A DNA stretch of 24,181 bases, taken from positions 1 through 24,181 of the forward strand of contig DAOTJI010000038.1 of NCBI GenBank assembly GCA_035448625.1, given 5' to 3'. Below are positions 15,285-21,914 of this stretch, piece after piece (the first letter of the stretch is position 1; the number at the start of each line of letters is the position of its first letter). A program made the translations under genes and the position numbers. A model generated the notes under the pieces. It did no database searches. It saw only the letters and a program-made list of their open reading frames with translations, and was not told the origin of the DNA. Source of the DNA: UBA8904 sp035448625 (lineage in GTDB: Bacteria > Desulfobacterota > Syntrophia > Syntrophales > Smithellaceae).

Positions 15285-15314
15285 AGTATAGGACAGGCCG
15301 GTCCGGTCTGTCAA
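15285..15314 (-). promoter_or_regulatory. Sigma-70 promoter with operator-like palindrome
   Basis: The minus strand reads TTGACA (15309-15314), an 18-base spacer and TATACT (15285-15290). A 21-base palindrome fills the spacer (15292-15312): arms GACAGACCGG and CCGGCCTGTC around one central base, with one mismatch. A repressor bound there would block the polymerase. Transcription would begin near 15278 and serve the GAF cyclase and probably the hexokinase. The rest of 15192-15421 shows nothing else assignable. Confidence 0.7.
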
Positions 15315-15421
15315 AGAGAATCTTTTTTTGGGTTCATCCGGCTGATGCGCACATTTCCTTTTTTCACCTACAATGTTGCAATATCGTTATGTTTGGTAAT
15401 GTGTTTCTTTCCAATTCAAAG

Positions 15422-15479
15422 ATTCAACGGCATGGTCAGCCGCCGAGTTTACGAGGTCGGCTGGACCAACTTGTTGGCC
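15422..15479 (-). repeat. attC site of cassette 3
   Basis: Minus strand: R'' GGCCAAC (15473-15479), arm GGTC[C]AGCCG, arm CGGCTGACC, R' GTTGAAT (15422-15428), a perfect GTTRRRY. The arms pair with one extra C left unpaired, the extrahelical base used by integron integrase to choose the strand. The stop codon and last residues of the PD-(D/E)XK protein lie inside the site. Confidence 0.85.
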
Positions 15480-16510
15480 AACGGTTCTTTTGTTATTTCT
15501 TTTGCTGTCTCTTCCAAAGCCTGATGAATCAGATTACGATGTTCGGAAATGACATGATAATTGTCCTTTGTCTCACCATGGGTGCCACCTGTTTCAAATT
15601 CTATCGCCTGTCGAAGATGGGGATTTGATTTTTTAGTCAAAAACTGAGAGATGTTGCTAAGATAGCGACCAGATTGGCCGATATCGTTTCCAACACCAGC
15701 CTCATACAGACCTTGTTTTACTTCATCGCGATTATAGGTTCTATCTTCTTGGATAATTATTTCCAAAAAAGCTCGGAAGCGAGGAGTCAGGTCGCTTGGT
15801 CTTGTCAGTGATTCAATAATTTTATTCTTTAACTCACCTGGCTCAAGATTTGATCTTTCTAATGAAAATGAGCTTTTTCCAGGTTGCTTTTGTTCCTTTT
15901 GTTTGCTTTCCTTCTTTTGGATGTAATCCTTTGCTTCAGGAAGTGGAATAATTATTTCGGGATTAATAAAAAGTTCGCCCTTCTGATCAAAATAGGGCGT
16001 TAACCGTACACATTCGATATCTATTTCTGATTCACGAAGCCACAACACGGCAGAGATAACCTCTGAGTGGAATTCCTTGGCAACTAAAATTATCCTTTGG
16101 CGTTGGTTTAAATCTTCAGGCTCACAGTTGATAAATCCTTCAATTTTGACCTGAGCGTCATCACCATCTGTGCCAAGACATTCAGCAAAATACTTATAGA
16201 TTTCGTCATGAGAAAAACTGGAGCAGCAAGAGGCATATTTGATCGCCTGCCACTCTACATCTGAACCGGAATTATCCCGCTTTAATTCAATTACGACTAA
16301 TGCCCCATCTTTATCCACCGCAAGTAAGTCAAGACGGCGGCCAGACGGCAAAATTAGCTCCTTAGATATTATCATAAGGGGCTCGCCAAGTATTTCCGGT
16401 GTTCCTGCAATCCACTCTTGTATGTCAAAACGTTCTCTAAGATTGAGTTCACTGTATGTCGTAGCTGGAATCTCAATAAGTTTTTTATTTTCAATATCTA
16501 CTCTATACAT
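15449..16510 (-). CDS. PD-(D/E)XK nuclease, NucS/DUF91-like, with C-terminal helical domain
   Basis: 353 aa. The nuclease core is RRLDLLAVDKDG (D61), VIELKRDN (E75, K77) and WQAIKYAS (Q88), the D-ExK-Q pattern of restriction-type PD-(D/E)XK folds. A charged linker near 205-215 leads to a C-terminal helical domain (about 240-320) of winged-helix type. Related proteins are widespread in defence islands and plasmids; the substrate is not known. The last residues LANKLVQPTS are encoded by the attC site. It is a single-gene cassette, much more AT-rich than the host genes. ATG at 16510 has GGGAG upstream. Confidence 0.75.
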   Translation of the reverse strand: MYRVDIENKKLIEIPATTYSELNLRERFDIQEWIAGTPEILGEPLMIISKELILPSGRRLDLLAVDKDGALVVIELKRDNSGSDVEWQAIKYASCCSSFSHDEIYKYFAECLGTDGDDAQVKIEGFINCEPEDLNQRQRIILVAKEFHSEVISAVLWLRESEIDIECVRLTPYFDQKGELFINPEIIIPLPEAKDYIQKKESKQKEQKQPGKSSFSLERSNLEPGELKNKIIESLTRPSDLTPRFRAFLEIIIQEDRTYNRDEVKQGLYEAGVGNDIGQSGRYLSNISQFLTKKSNPHLRQAIEFETGGTHGETKDNYHVISEHRNLIHQALEETAKEITKEPLANKLVQPTS

Positions 16511-16520
16511 TTTGACACTC

Positions 16521-16567
16521 CCTTAGCAGAATTATGGCTGTCTTTGCAGACCAATAACTTGTTGGCC
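16521..16567 (-). repeat. Short, degenerate attC site of cassette 2
   Basis: Minus strand: R'' GGCCAAC (16561-16567), then TTAT[T]GG[T]CTG-CAAAGA-CAGCCATAA. The arms pair with two bulged T bases on one strand, as in attC. The R' position reads GCTAAGG (16521-16527), with C in place of the second base of GTT. At 47 bases it is shorter than usual. It begins just after the stop of the 113-aa gene. Confidence 0.7.
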
Positions 16568-16577
16568 AGTTTTTTGG

Positions 16578-16919
16578 TCAGAACTCCTCGGTAATCCAGC
16601 GATCATAGACAGCGCGGACTGCTTGCGGAATCCAGGACTCCTCAAACGGGGAAGTGCCACGCCACTCGGGTTTCCCGCCCGTGTCCACTCCAGTGATCTC
16701 GAACGAGCGCTCGTCTATGTCTCCGCACCGGGACCAACATCTCATCAGGAGACGACCGTCCCGTGCCATCCATATGTCCATATTGAACGAGTGGTGCCTG
16801 CCAAAGTGGTCTCCTCGACCATAAACCCGCTGCATTCCCCGAGCATCGAAATGATCGATTTCCTCTACCGTCGCTGCCGTTGCGGGTATCTCTGATTCCC
16901 AAAATGTCAGATCATCCAC
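16578..16919 (-). CDS. Integron-cassette protein of unknown function (113 aa)
   Basis: 113 aa starting at GTG 16919 with AGGAG 11 bases upstream. It is soluble, acidic and rich in Trp (seven) and aromatic residues, with no recognisable family. Two His-containing stretches (DHFDARGMQRV, DHFGRHHSF) and a WSRCGDIDERSFEI segment look like a small compact beta-rich fold. No signal peptide or membrane segment. As the only gene of its cassette it is typical of the many orphan proteins in environmental cassettes. Its function cannot be assigned. Confidence 0.65.
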   Translation of the reverse strand: MDDLTFWESEIPATAATVEEIDHFDARGMQRVYGRGDHFGRHHSFNMDIWMARDGRLLMRCWSRCGDIDERSFEITGVDTGGKPEWRGTSPFEESWIPQAVRAVYDRWITEEF

Positions 16920-16938
16920 CGTCGTGTGTTCTCCTGTC

Positions 16939-17001
16939 GGCCAACGTCAGCGGTGAACCTCGCCGCGCTTCGCGGCGTAGTGTTCCACCGCTTTGTTAGC
17001 C
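16939..17001 (-). repeat. attC site of cassette 1
   Basis: Minus strand: R'' GGCTAAC (16995-17001), arm GCGGTG[G]AAC, central hairpin CGCCGCG-AAG-CGCGGCG, arm GTTCACCGC, R' GTTGGCC (16939-16945). The long arms are complementary with one extrahelical G. It starts four bases after the stop of the DUF262-HNH gene. This is the clearest of the three sites. Confidence 0.92.
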
Positions 17002-17005
17002 CTTC

Positions 17006-18091
17006 TCACTTCCCCGATTTTCGTCGGTTGTCGTCCTTGCAGAGCATCTGGCAGTTGGCCGCGTTGGTCTTGCCGCCCTCGTGCCATGGTTTGATGTGGT
17101 CCGCTTCCATCTCTTCGATGCCGAACTTCTTCCTGCACTTCACGCACTTGCCCTTCTGCCGCTCGTATGCCTCGCGTTTCTCCTTATCCGAGAACATCCG
17201 GAGGTTCAGATACCGCTCGTCTTTCGTCAGCAGATACGGATAAATGCCGGACTTCTTGCCCACCTCGTCATCTTCCATCAACCTGGCGACTTCCTTCGCC
17301 AGTTTCTTGGCATCCTGCTTCTTGTCCTTGAACTTGTTGTAAAGCGGTCCCCACGCGACGTGCTTCATCTCGCGGCGATAGTCGGGAAACGTTGCCTTCA
17401 CCCAATCAATCACCTTCTGAAAATACTCCCAAAGAGGCTTGGCGTCCGCGTCGTGCTGGTGATCCGACATGTATTTGTCAATCTTGCCCTCAGACAGCCA
17501 ATCAATCGCCGTCTCCAGAAACTCCTGGCGGATCGGACTACCGTTGAGGAACTTGTCGCCGACAGCGTACGCTGGGCAACCCGTCTTGCTGAAATACCGC
17601 TTGGCATCCGCTGTCCATGGACCGTGATAGACCGCGTTGCGTAACTCCTGATCGGTGAGCTTCTCCCCGGCGATGTTGATTGTCTTGAACCATTCCAACT
17701 TCTCGCTGTCGGTGCCCGAACAGAAATAGATCATGCACTTGTAATTGAGAATCTGCGCCTGCTGATCGTCCTGGAGATTGTGGAAGTAGATGTCTCCGAT
17801 GGAAAAGTCGCCGTTGACATACCGGCAGACCGCAATCGTCCGCTGTTGTCCGTCAATCACCTCAAAGCCGCCGTCTTCTCTCACCGCCCAATACATTACG
17901 TTTAGCGGGAAATCCTTTCGGACGGTGTCGATCACAGCATCGCGCTGTTTGTCCTTGTAAATGAACTCCCGCTGATACGGCGGGCGGATGTCGAGCTTGC
18001 CGCCGTAGCCGACGACGCCACCCTCGGCGGGCTTCTCAAGGAAACCGTCGAATAACTCTTTGACTGTGATTTGCTTGAGTTGGATATTCAC
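17006..18091 (-). CDS. DUF262-HNH nuclease paired with methyltransferase
   Basis: 361 aa. The N-terminal DUF262 (ParB/sulfiredoxin-like) domain has PPYQREFIY (37-45) and the nucleotide-handling motif DGQQR (80-84). The C-terminal HNH domain has two zinc knuckle pairs (C316/C319, C347/C351) around the catalytic DH (D331, H332), H337 and N355. DUF262-type nucleases include GmrSD and SspE, which recognise modified DNA and use nucleotide hydrolysis. Here it is paired with a DNA adenine methyltransferase and is probably the restriction partner; the target is unknown. GTG 18091 overlaps the methyltransferase stop by four bases, with GGAGG 5 bases upstream. Confidence 0.85.
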   Translation of the reverse strand: MNIQLKQITVKELFDGFLEKPAEGGVVGYGGKLDIRPPYQREFIYKDKQRDAVIDTVRKDFPLNVMYWAVREDGGFEVIDGQQRTIAVCRYVNGDFSIGDIYFHNLQDDQQAQILNYKCMIYFCSGTDSEKLEWFKTINIAGEKLTDQELRNAVYHGPWTADAKRYFSKTGCPAYAVGDKFLNGSPIRQEFLETAIDWLSEGKIDKYMSDHQHDADAKPLWEYFQKVIDWVKATFPDYRREMKHVAWGPLYNKFKDKKQDAKKLAKEVARLMEDDEVGKKSGIYPYLLTKDERYLNLRMFSDKEKREAYERQKGKCVKCRKKFGIEEMEADHIKPWHEGGKTNAANCQMLCKDDNRRKSGK

Positions 18092-19083
18092 CGTTTCCTC
18101 CGAATCAGTATTCGCCCGTATTTGAGTTTGCCGTTGATGTACGGGCCGTCTTTGCCCGTCGATGACGGAATGCCGGCGAGTCCCCGGATGTTTCCTGCAA
18201 TCAGACCGACGATTTCAAACTGATCGGGGTTGTGCTTTTCGAGGAATGTTACAGGCACACCCATGACTCCGCTGTAGTCATCTGGAATGTCTTGGACCTT
18301 TGCCACCTCTACCGCGTCGTAGTTGTCGTACTTCGGATACAACTTCCGATCAAACTTCTTAAACAGCGGCAAGTCTTCATGGCGCTTCGCGATATCAAGG
18401 TTGGTGAACCAGCAGGCGTTGCCCAAACTGCGCCAGTTATTCCCTTGGTCGTCTTTCCAGCTTCTGACTTCTCGCATCTCATAATGAGCAGGAACCATGA
18501 ACGCCACAGGATGTGAGTAACCGAGCCAGATCTTGTCGTCGCGGATCAGCGTGAAAATCTCTTTGTATGTAAGCGCGTTGTGATTTCCGATACAGAGAAA
18601 CCGTTTGCCGCTCTCGACAAGCTGCGTCACATACTCCCTGAACAGAGAAAACGGCGGATTGGTGACGACGATGTCGGCTTGCTTGAGAAGGCTAAAGCAT
18701 TCCTCGCTGCGAAAGTCGCCGTCTAGACTGAGTTCGCGCGGCGTGATCTTTGCGGGGTCCGGAAGACGATGGACCTTCTGCTCACCGCTGTACTCGAAGT
18801 AGATGCCGTGGGGCGACTTGTGCTGGCTGAACAGGTCCGGCTTGTCGTTCTGGTAGCAGGTGGTGAGCAGCTTCCTGAGATGAAGCACCTCAAAATTGTT
18901 CAGGAAATACTTGAAAAAGTTGCTTACACGCGGGTCGTCGCAGTTGCACAGGACGGTTTTGTTCTTGAAGTGTCTCTTGTAGTGGACAAGCTCCTTCTCG
19001 ATGTCGGAAAGCTGGGTATAGAACTCGTCCTGCTTGGTCGCTCTAGCGGCGTGCAGGCTTCGGTTTAACGACTTGCTTGGCAT
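18088..19083 (-). CDS. Adenine-specific DNA methyltransferase, EcoRI-methylase family
   Basis: 331 aa. The N-terminus has the family mark DEFYTQ (19-24), followed by a SAM-binding strand LCNCDDPRVSNFF (45-57) and the amino-methyltransferase motif NPPF (142-145) preceded by DIVVT. The rest (to RILIRRKR) matches the EcoRI adenine methylase fold. It would make N6-methyladenine in a short target. The ATG at 19083 is chosen, with AAAGGA 10 bases upstream; a longer TTG frame would extend beyond the cassette start. The next gene is a DUF262-HNH protein in an overlapping frame, so the pair is a restriction-modification-like unit in one cassette. Confidence 0.87.
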   Translation of the reverse strand: MPSKSLNRSLHAARATKQDEFYTQLSDIEKELVHYKRHFKNKTVLCNCDDPRVSNFFKYFLNNFEVLHLRKLLTTCYQNDKPDLFSQHKSPHGIYFEYSGEQKVHRLPDPAKITPRELSLDGDFRSEECFSLLKQADIVVTNPPFSLFREYVTQLVESGKRFLCIGNHNALTYKEIFTLIRDDKIWLGYSHPVAFMVPAHYEMREVRSWKDDQGNNWRSLGNACWFTNLDIAKRHEDLPLFKKFDRKLYPKYDNYDAVEVAKVQDIPDDYSGVMGVPVTFLEKHNPDQFEIVGLIAGNIRGLAGIPSSTGKDGPYINGKLKYGRILIRRKR

Positions 19084-19129
19084 TCTACGCGGTTCCTTTC
19101 GTCGTCTTTGTCTCTCTCGGGCTAACAAT

Positions 19130-19283
19130 TAATATACCAACTTGGTTTTTTCCGATGTTCGGTGCGATATTACTCTTTCGGGAAAATAATGCAAAGAAAA
19201 AAGTGCTTAAATATCGAGCAAAATGAACTTTTGATACTTGGTATTTTGTGTTAATATGCCGCTTGAGCCAAGTTGGGATATTA
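19130..19283. repeat. Long-spaced inverted repeat beside the cassette start
   Basis: TAATATACCAACTTGG (19130-19145) and CCAAGTTGGGATATTA (19268-19283) are reverse complements with one mismatch, 122 bases apart. The inner arm ends four bases from the GTTAGCC cassette start. It lies in an AT-rich stretch (19127-19462) with no gene and otherwise no assignable feature. It could be a degenerate attC or attI relative, since arm size and place fit, but R'' is not seen and there is no extrahelical base. Confidence 0.5.
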
Positions 19284-19462
19284 TGGAAAATTTGTCTAGT
19301 GTAAAGAAAACGTTGTTAATGAGTATCGGTTGAAACCTTGCATGTGCCTCATAATTATCGGATGCTCTCTTTCAGGAAGCAAAGACCCGGATAGACTTTT
19401 TTTGTTAGCGGACGAATAAAAGAAAATTTGTATCCCCGCCGTCCGGTGGCGCTGTCAGACGG

Positions 19463-20425
19463 TTATTTCAGCACCACGCGGTTTCGTCCGGATTCCTTGG
19501 CCTCGTAAAGGGCGGCGTCCGCACGCTCGATGAAGCTGTCCTCCGTATCGGTCGGCATGAAGACCGTTGCGCCCAAACTGACGGTTACCTTCCGGTCGAT
19601 TTCCGGAAACTCGCTTCCTTCAATGGCTTTGCGGATTCGCTCCGCGCAATCCAGGGCTGCCGCGACAGGTGAATCGGGAAGGAGGATGACGAATTCCTCT
19701 CCACCGTAGCGCGCGACGATGTCTTCTTTCCGGCACGTCTGTCGTAGAATGGAGGCAACCCCGACCAGCACCGCGTCGCCCGCGGCGTGTCCGTAGGTAT
19801 CGTTGATGGATTTGAAATGGTCGATGTCCGTCATGAGCGCGGAAAGCGGATGGCCGTGGCGTTTGGCTTTGGACAGTTCCACATCCATCTTTTCCTTGAG
19901 CTGACGTCGGTTGGTGAGGCCGGTTAAGGGATCGGTGTTCATCAGCCGGGTGATGGTTTTGTTGGCGGCTTCCAGCTCCCGGTTTTTCTTGTTGAGCTGC
20001 CGGGTCAGATCGGTCAGTTCGTCCGTAAGTCGGGACAGCGTGGCGACCATTTCATGGTCGGTCAGGCGGACGGTGTGCGCAAAAAGGAGATAGTGCCCGT
20101 GGATGTTGAGGATGTGACCCGACAGGGAATATTCCAGCGGGCCATTCAATGTAAACGTCAGCTTCACGGGCCGGCAGTCTCCGTGGACGCAATCCCATCC
20201 GGCCTGAAGACCTTCCCGAAGAAAAGTATTGATGGATTGGCCGACGGGTTTGTCCGTCAATCCAACGCTCTCCAGGAAGAAGGCGTTGCAATCCAGAATG
20301 ACGCCTTTTCGGTCCAGAAGGATCATCGCCATTCTGCCGGAAGACAGCAGGTATTGGGTGATTTCCTCCGGGGTCTCCCGCAGCAGACTTTCCAGATCGG
20401 TTGACGCGCCTCGGCCTTTTACCAT
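19463..20425 (-). CDS. PAS-domain diguanylate cyclase (GGEEF), coupled to B12 sensor
   Basis: 320 aa. A PAS-like sensor (about 25-125) with a CxxxxxC (C79, C84) is joined by a coiled coil (about 125-160) to a GGDEF domain with DIDHFKSINDTYGH (200-213) and GGEEF (241-245). The inhibition site RKED (232-235) is intact, so c-di-GMP feedback is expected. The ATG at 20425 lies inside the last codons of the cobalamin-sensor gene (7-base overlap), so translation is coupled and the two proteins probably act in one signalling path. No membrane segments. Confidence 0.92.
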   Translation of the reverse strand: MVKGRGASTDLESLLRETPEEITQYLLSSGRMAMILLDRKGVILDCNAFFLESVGLTDKPVGQSINTFLREGLQAGWDCVHGDCRPVKLTFTLNGPLEYSLSGHILNIHGHYLLFAHTVRLTDHEMVATLSRLTDELTDLTRQLNKKNRELEAANKTITRLMNTDPLTGLTNRRQLKEKMDVELSKAKRHGHPLSALMTDIDHFKSINDTYGHAAGDAVLVGVASILRQTCRKEDIVARYGGEEFVILLPDSPVAAALDCAERIRKAIEGSEFPEIDRKVTVSLGATVFMPTDTEDSFIERADAALYEAKESGRNRVVLK

Positions 20426-21513
20426 GACTGAACCTGCCGGATGGCGGACGGGGGATCTTCCGCCCAGGCGCCGGCGCCGAGTCTTCGCCAGAGCGTGCGG
20501 TCCGTGTTGAAAGCGGCCCCGCCGACCAGAATCTTGACGGAGCTCAGGGCTGGATCGTTCCGGATGCCGGAAATCATGGCCGCGACCCGGTCCATGTTGA
20601 AAGGCATGGTCACGGAGATGGCCAGGAAACGAGGATCGGCTTTTTTGACCAGTTTAATCAGCTCTTCGGCGGGCGTGTTCGCGCCGAGAAAAAAGATGTC
20701 CCAACCGTCCGCTTCCAGCATATCGGCCAGGATTCTTGCGCCGAGTTCGTGAAATTCGTTGGGAGCGGAGGTCACCACGGCTCTGCCCCGGTTTGCGGAA
20801 GAAACAGGAAGTCTGGCGTAAAGGCCGGCCAGGACTCTTCCCACCATGGAGGTGGCCATGTGTTCTTCGGCGGCGCTGATTTTATCCTGTTCCCAAAGTC
20901 TGCCGATTTCATACATGACCGGCTGGATCAGGCCCAGGTAAAGCGCCTCCTGCCCGTTTTCCCGCTCCAGAACGGAGCCGGCGATCTTCATGCACAGCGG
21001 AAAGTCCGCCGCCAGAAGGCAGGCGCCGAATTTTTTGCGCTCGTCCTTCAATTCCGGGTGGGGTTCCTGCTTGTCGGGAATGAGCACGGAAAGTTCAATC
21101 ATTCGTCCATGGTTTTTCAGCATCCAGTCGTAAACGGCGTTGATTTCCTTCGACGCTTCGGGGGTGAGAAATGTTTCAACCGCGTTTTTCCAGGCTTCCA
21201 GCGCCGGTGGAAAGTAATCAAAGGAAAAGCCGTGCGCGTGGTAGGAGCGGTACACCCAGGGGACGGTTTTGACCAGCAGCTCAAAGCTGTTGAATTCAAA
21301 GACGGTGGACATGAAATCGAGGTGATTGCTGTGATTGTCCCGCATCATGCTCATGGGGTTGCCGCCGATCAGGTCGGCGATGCGGGGGTGCTCGGTCATG
21401 GAAGCATTGACGTGATCGAGCAGAGAATCCTTCATGCTTCTGTAGAGAGCGGCCGCTTCCGGGCTGATTTGCAAAGATTTCCGCGCATCCTGAATGAGAA
21501 GGTTTTCTGTCAT
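20419..21513 (-). CDS. Cobalamin-binding sensor protein with Wx9EH motif
   Basis: 364 aa. Residues 1-150 form an N-terminal helical sensor region rich in His (RDNHSNH at 58-64, YHAHG at 91-95). The next helical bundle carries W207-x9-E217-H218, the Wx9EH motif seen in AdoCbl photoreceptors such as CarH. The Rossmann part has the lower-ligand motif EFHELG (E253, H255, G258) and later LVGGAAFN. Cobalamin is therefore probably bound base-off with His255. No DNA-binding domain is present; output is likely the overlapping diguanylate cyclase. GGGAGG lies 4 bases before the ATG. Whether it responds to light or to B12 level is inference. Confidence 0.85.
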   Translation of the reverse strand: MTENLLIQDARKSLQISPEAAALYRSMKDSLLDHVNASMTEHPRIADLIGGNPMSMMRDNHSNHLDFMSTVFEFNSFELLVKTVPWVYRSYHAHGFSFDYFPPALEAWKNAVETFLTPEASKEINAVYDWMLKNHGRMIELSVLIPDKQEPHPELKDERKKFGACLLAADFPLCMKIAGSVLERENGQEALYLGLIQPVMYEIGRLWEQDKISAAEEHMATSMVGRVLAGLYARLPVSSANRGRAVVTSAPNEFHELGARILADMLEADGWDIFFLGANTPAEELIKLVKKADPRFLAISVTMPFNMDRVAAMISGIRNDPALSSVKILVGGAAFNTDRTLWRRLGAGAWAEDPPSAIRQVQSW

Positions 21514-21550
21514 GAGGCCTCCCGTTTTTTTTGATGTTTTCCGGCGTTTT

Positions 21551-21898
21551 TCACGCTTTGATGATGTCAGCGAGCTTTTCGGCTGAAGCGCCGAAGTAAA
21601 CCTTTTCGCCGATTTTCACAACCGGGCGGCGAATGAGCCGCGGTTCCTGCAGCATCCGTTCGATCAAATCCTTGTCCTGAAGGCTTCCCGGGTCCAGAGA
21701 CAACTTTTTGAAACTGGGGCTTCGGAAGTTAAACATTTCCGATGGCCGGCTTCCCCGAAGCAGCGCCTTGATCTCGCCGGCGGTAAAGGGGTTTTTGAAA
21801 AAATCACGCTCGCTCAGCTCCGCTTTCTTCTGCAAGAGAAACTCCCTTGCTTTCCGGCAGGTCGTTCACTGGTTCCAGCAATAAAAATCGACTTTCAT
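21551..21898 (-). CDS. ArsC/Spx-family thioredoxin-fold protein, probable selenoprotein (in-frame TGA at codon 11)
   Basis: 115 codons. ATG 21898 has AAGGA 8 bases upstream and begins MKVDFYCWNQ. Codon 11 is TGA (21866-21868). The same frame continues TTCRKAREFLLQKKAEL and on to a full ArsC/Spx-like domain with RRPVVKIGEK. Family members have Cys-x-x-Cys followed by RKA here; the TGA replaces the first Cys, giving Sec-Thr-Thr-Cys14. A 7-bp hairpin follows the TGA at SECIS distance. A conventional call would begin at a downstream TTG (21835) and lose the redox centre. It lies 16 bases after the M29 peptidase stop. Redox role inferred; an arsenate reductase role is not shown. Confidence 0.85.
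21832..21850 (-). promoter_or_regulatory. SECIS-like stem-loop after the in-frame TGA
   Basis: Minus strand: GCAAGGG-AGTTT-CTCTTGC. Seven base pairs (one G-U) close a five-base loop with G at the second place. The loop starts 22 nt after the TGA. These features fit the bacterial SECIS pattern (short stem, loop with an early G, 16-37 nt from UGA). The element is inside the coding sequence, as bacterial SECIS elements are. Confidence 0.75.
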
Positions 21899-21914
21899 GC
21901 GCCGTTTCCTTCGA

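Larger units (their letters stand above)
15422..19126 (-). mobile_element. Integron gene-cassette array without integrase (CALIN-type), three cassettes
   Basis: Three attC-like sites follow the genes at 17006-19083, 16578-16919 and 15449-16510 on the minus strand, the normal cassette order. R'' and R' ends agree: GTTAGCC at 19120-19126 (start of cassette 1) is the exact complement of R'' GGCTAAC at 16995-17001 (its end), and GTTGGCC at 16939-16945 pairs exactly with GGCCAAC at 16561-16567 (cassette 2). Predicted limits are 19125-16945, 16944-16527 and 16526-15428. Cassette 3 lacks a matching start. The three cassettes differ visibly in base composition; cassette 3 is the most AT-rich. No integrase gene or clear attI is in the window; the 330 bases at the right end before the next gene are too short for one. 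Confidence 0.85.

Noticed and set aside
19395..19401. CGCTAAC on the minus strand as R'' of a further attC paired with GTTAGCC at 19120
   Set aside because: The span would be about 280 bases with no matching arms next to it, far longer than known attC sites.
19320..19405. Plus-strand stretch with GGAAGCAAAG...CCGG resembling part of a c-di-GMP-I riboswitch
   Set aside because: The first conserved strand and spacing are missing, and it would face the 3' end of a minus-strand gene with nothing to control.
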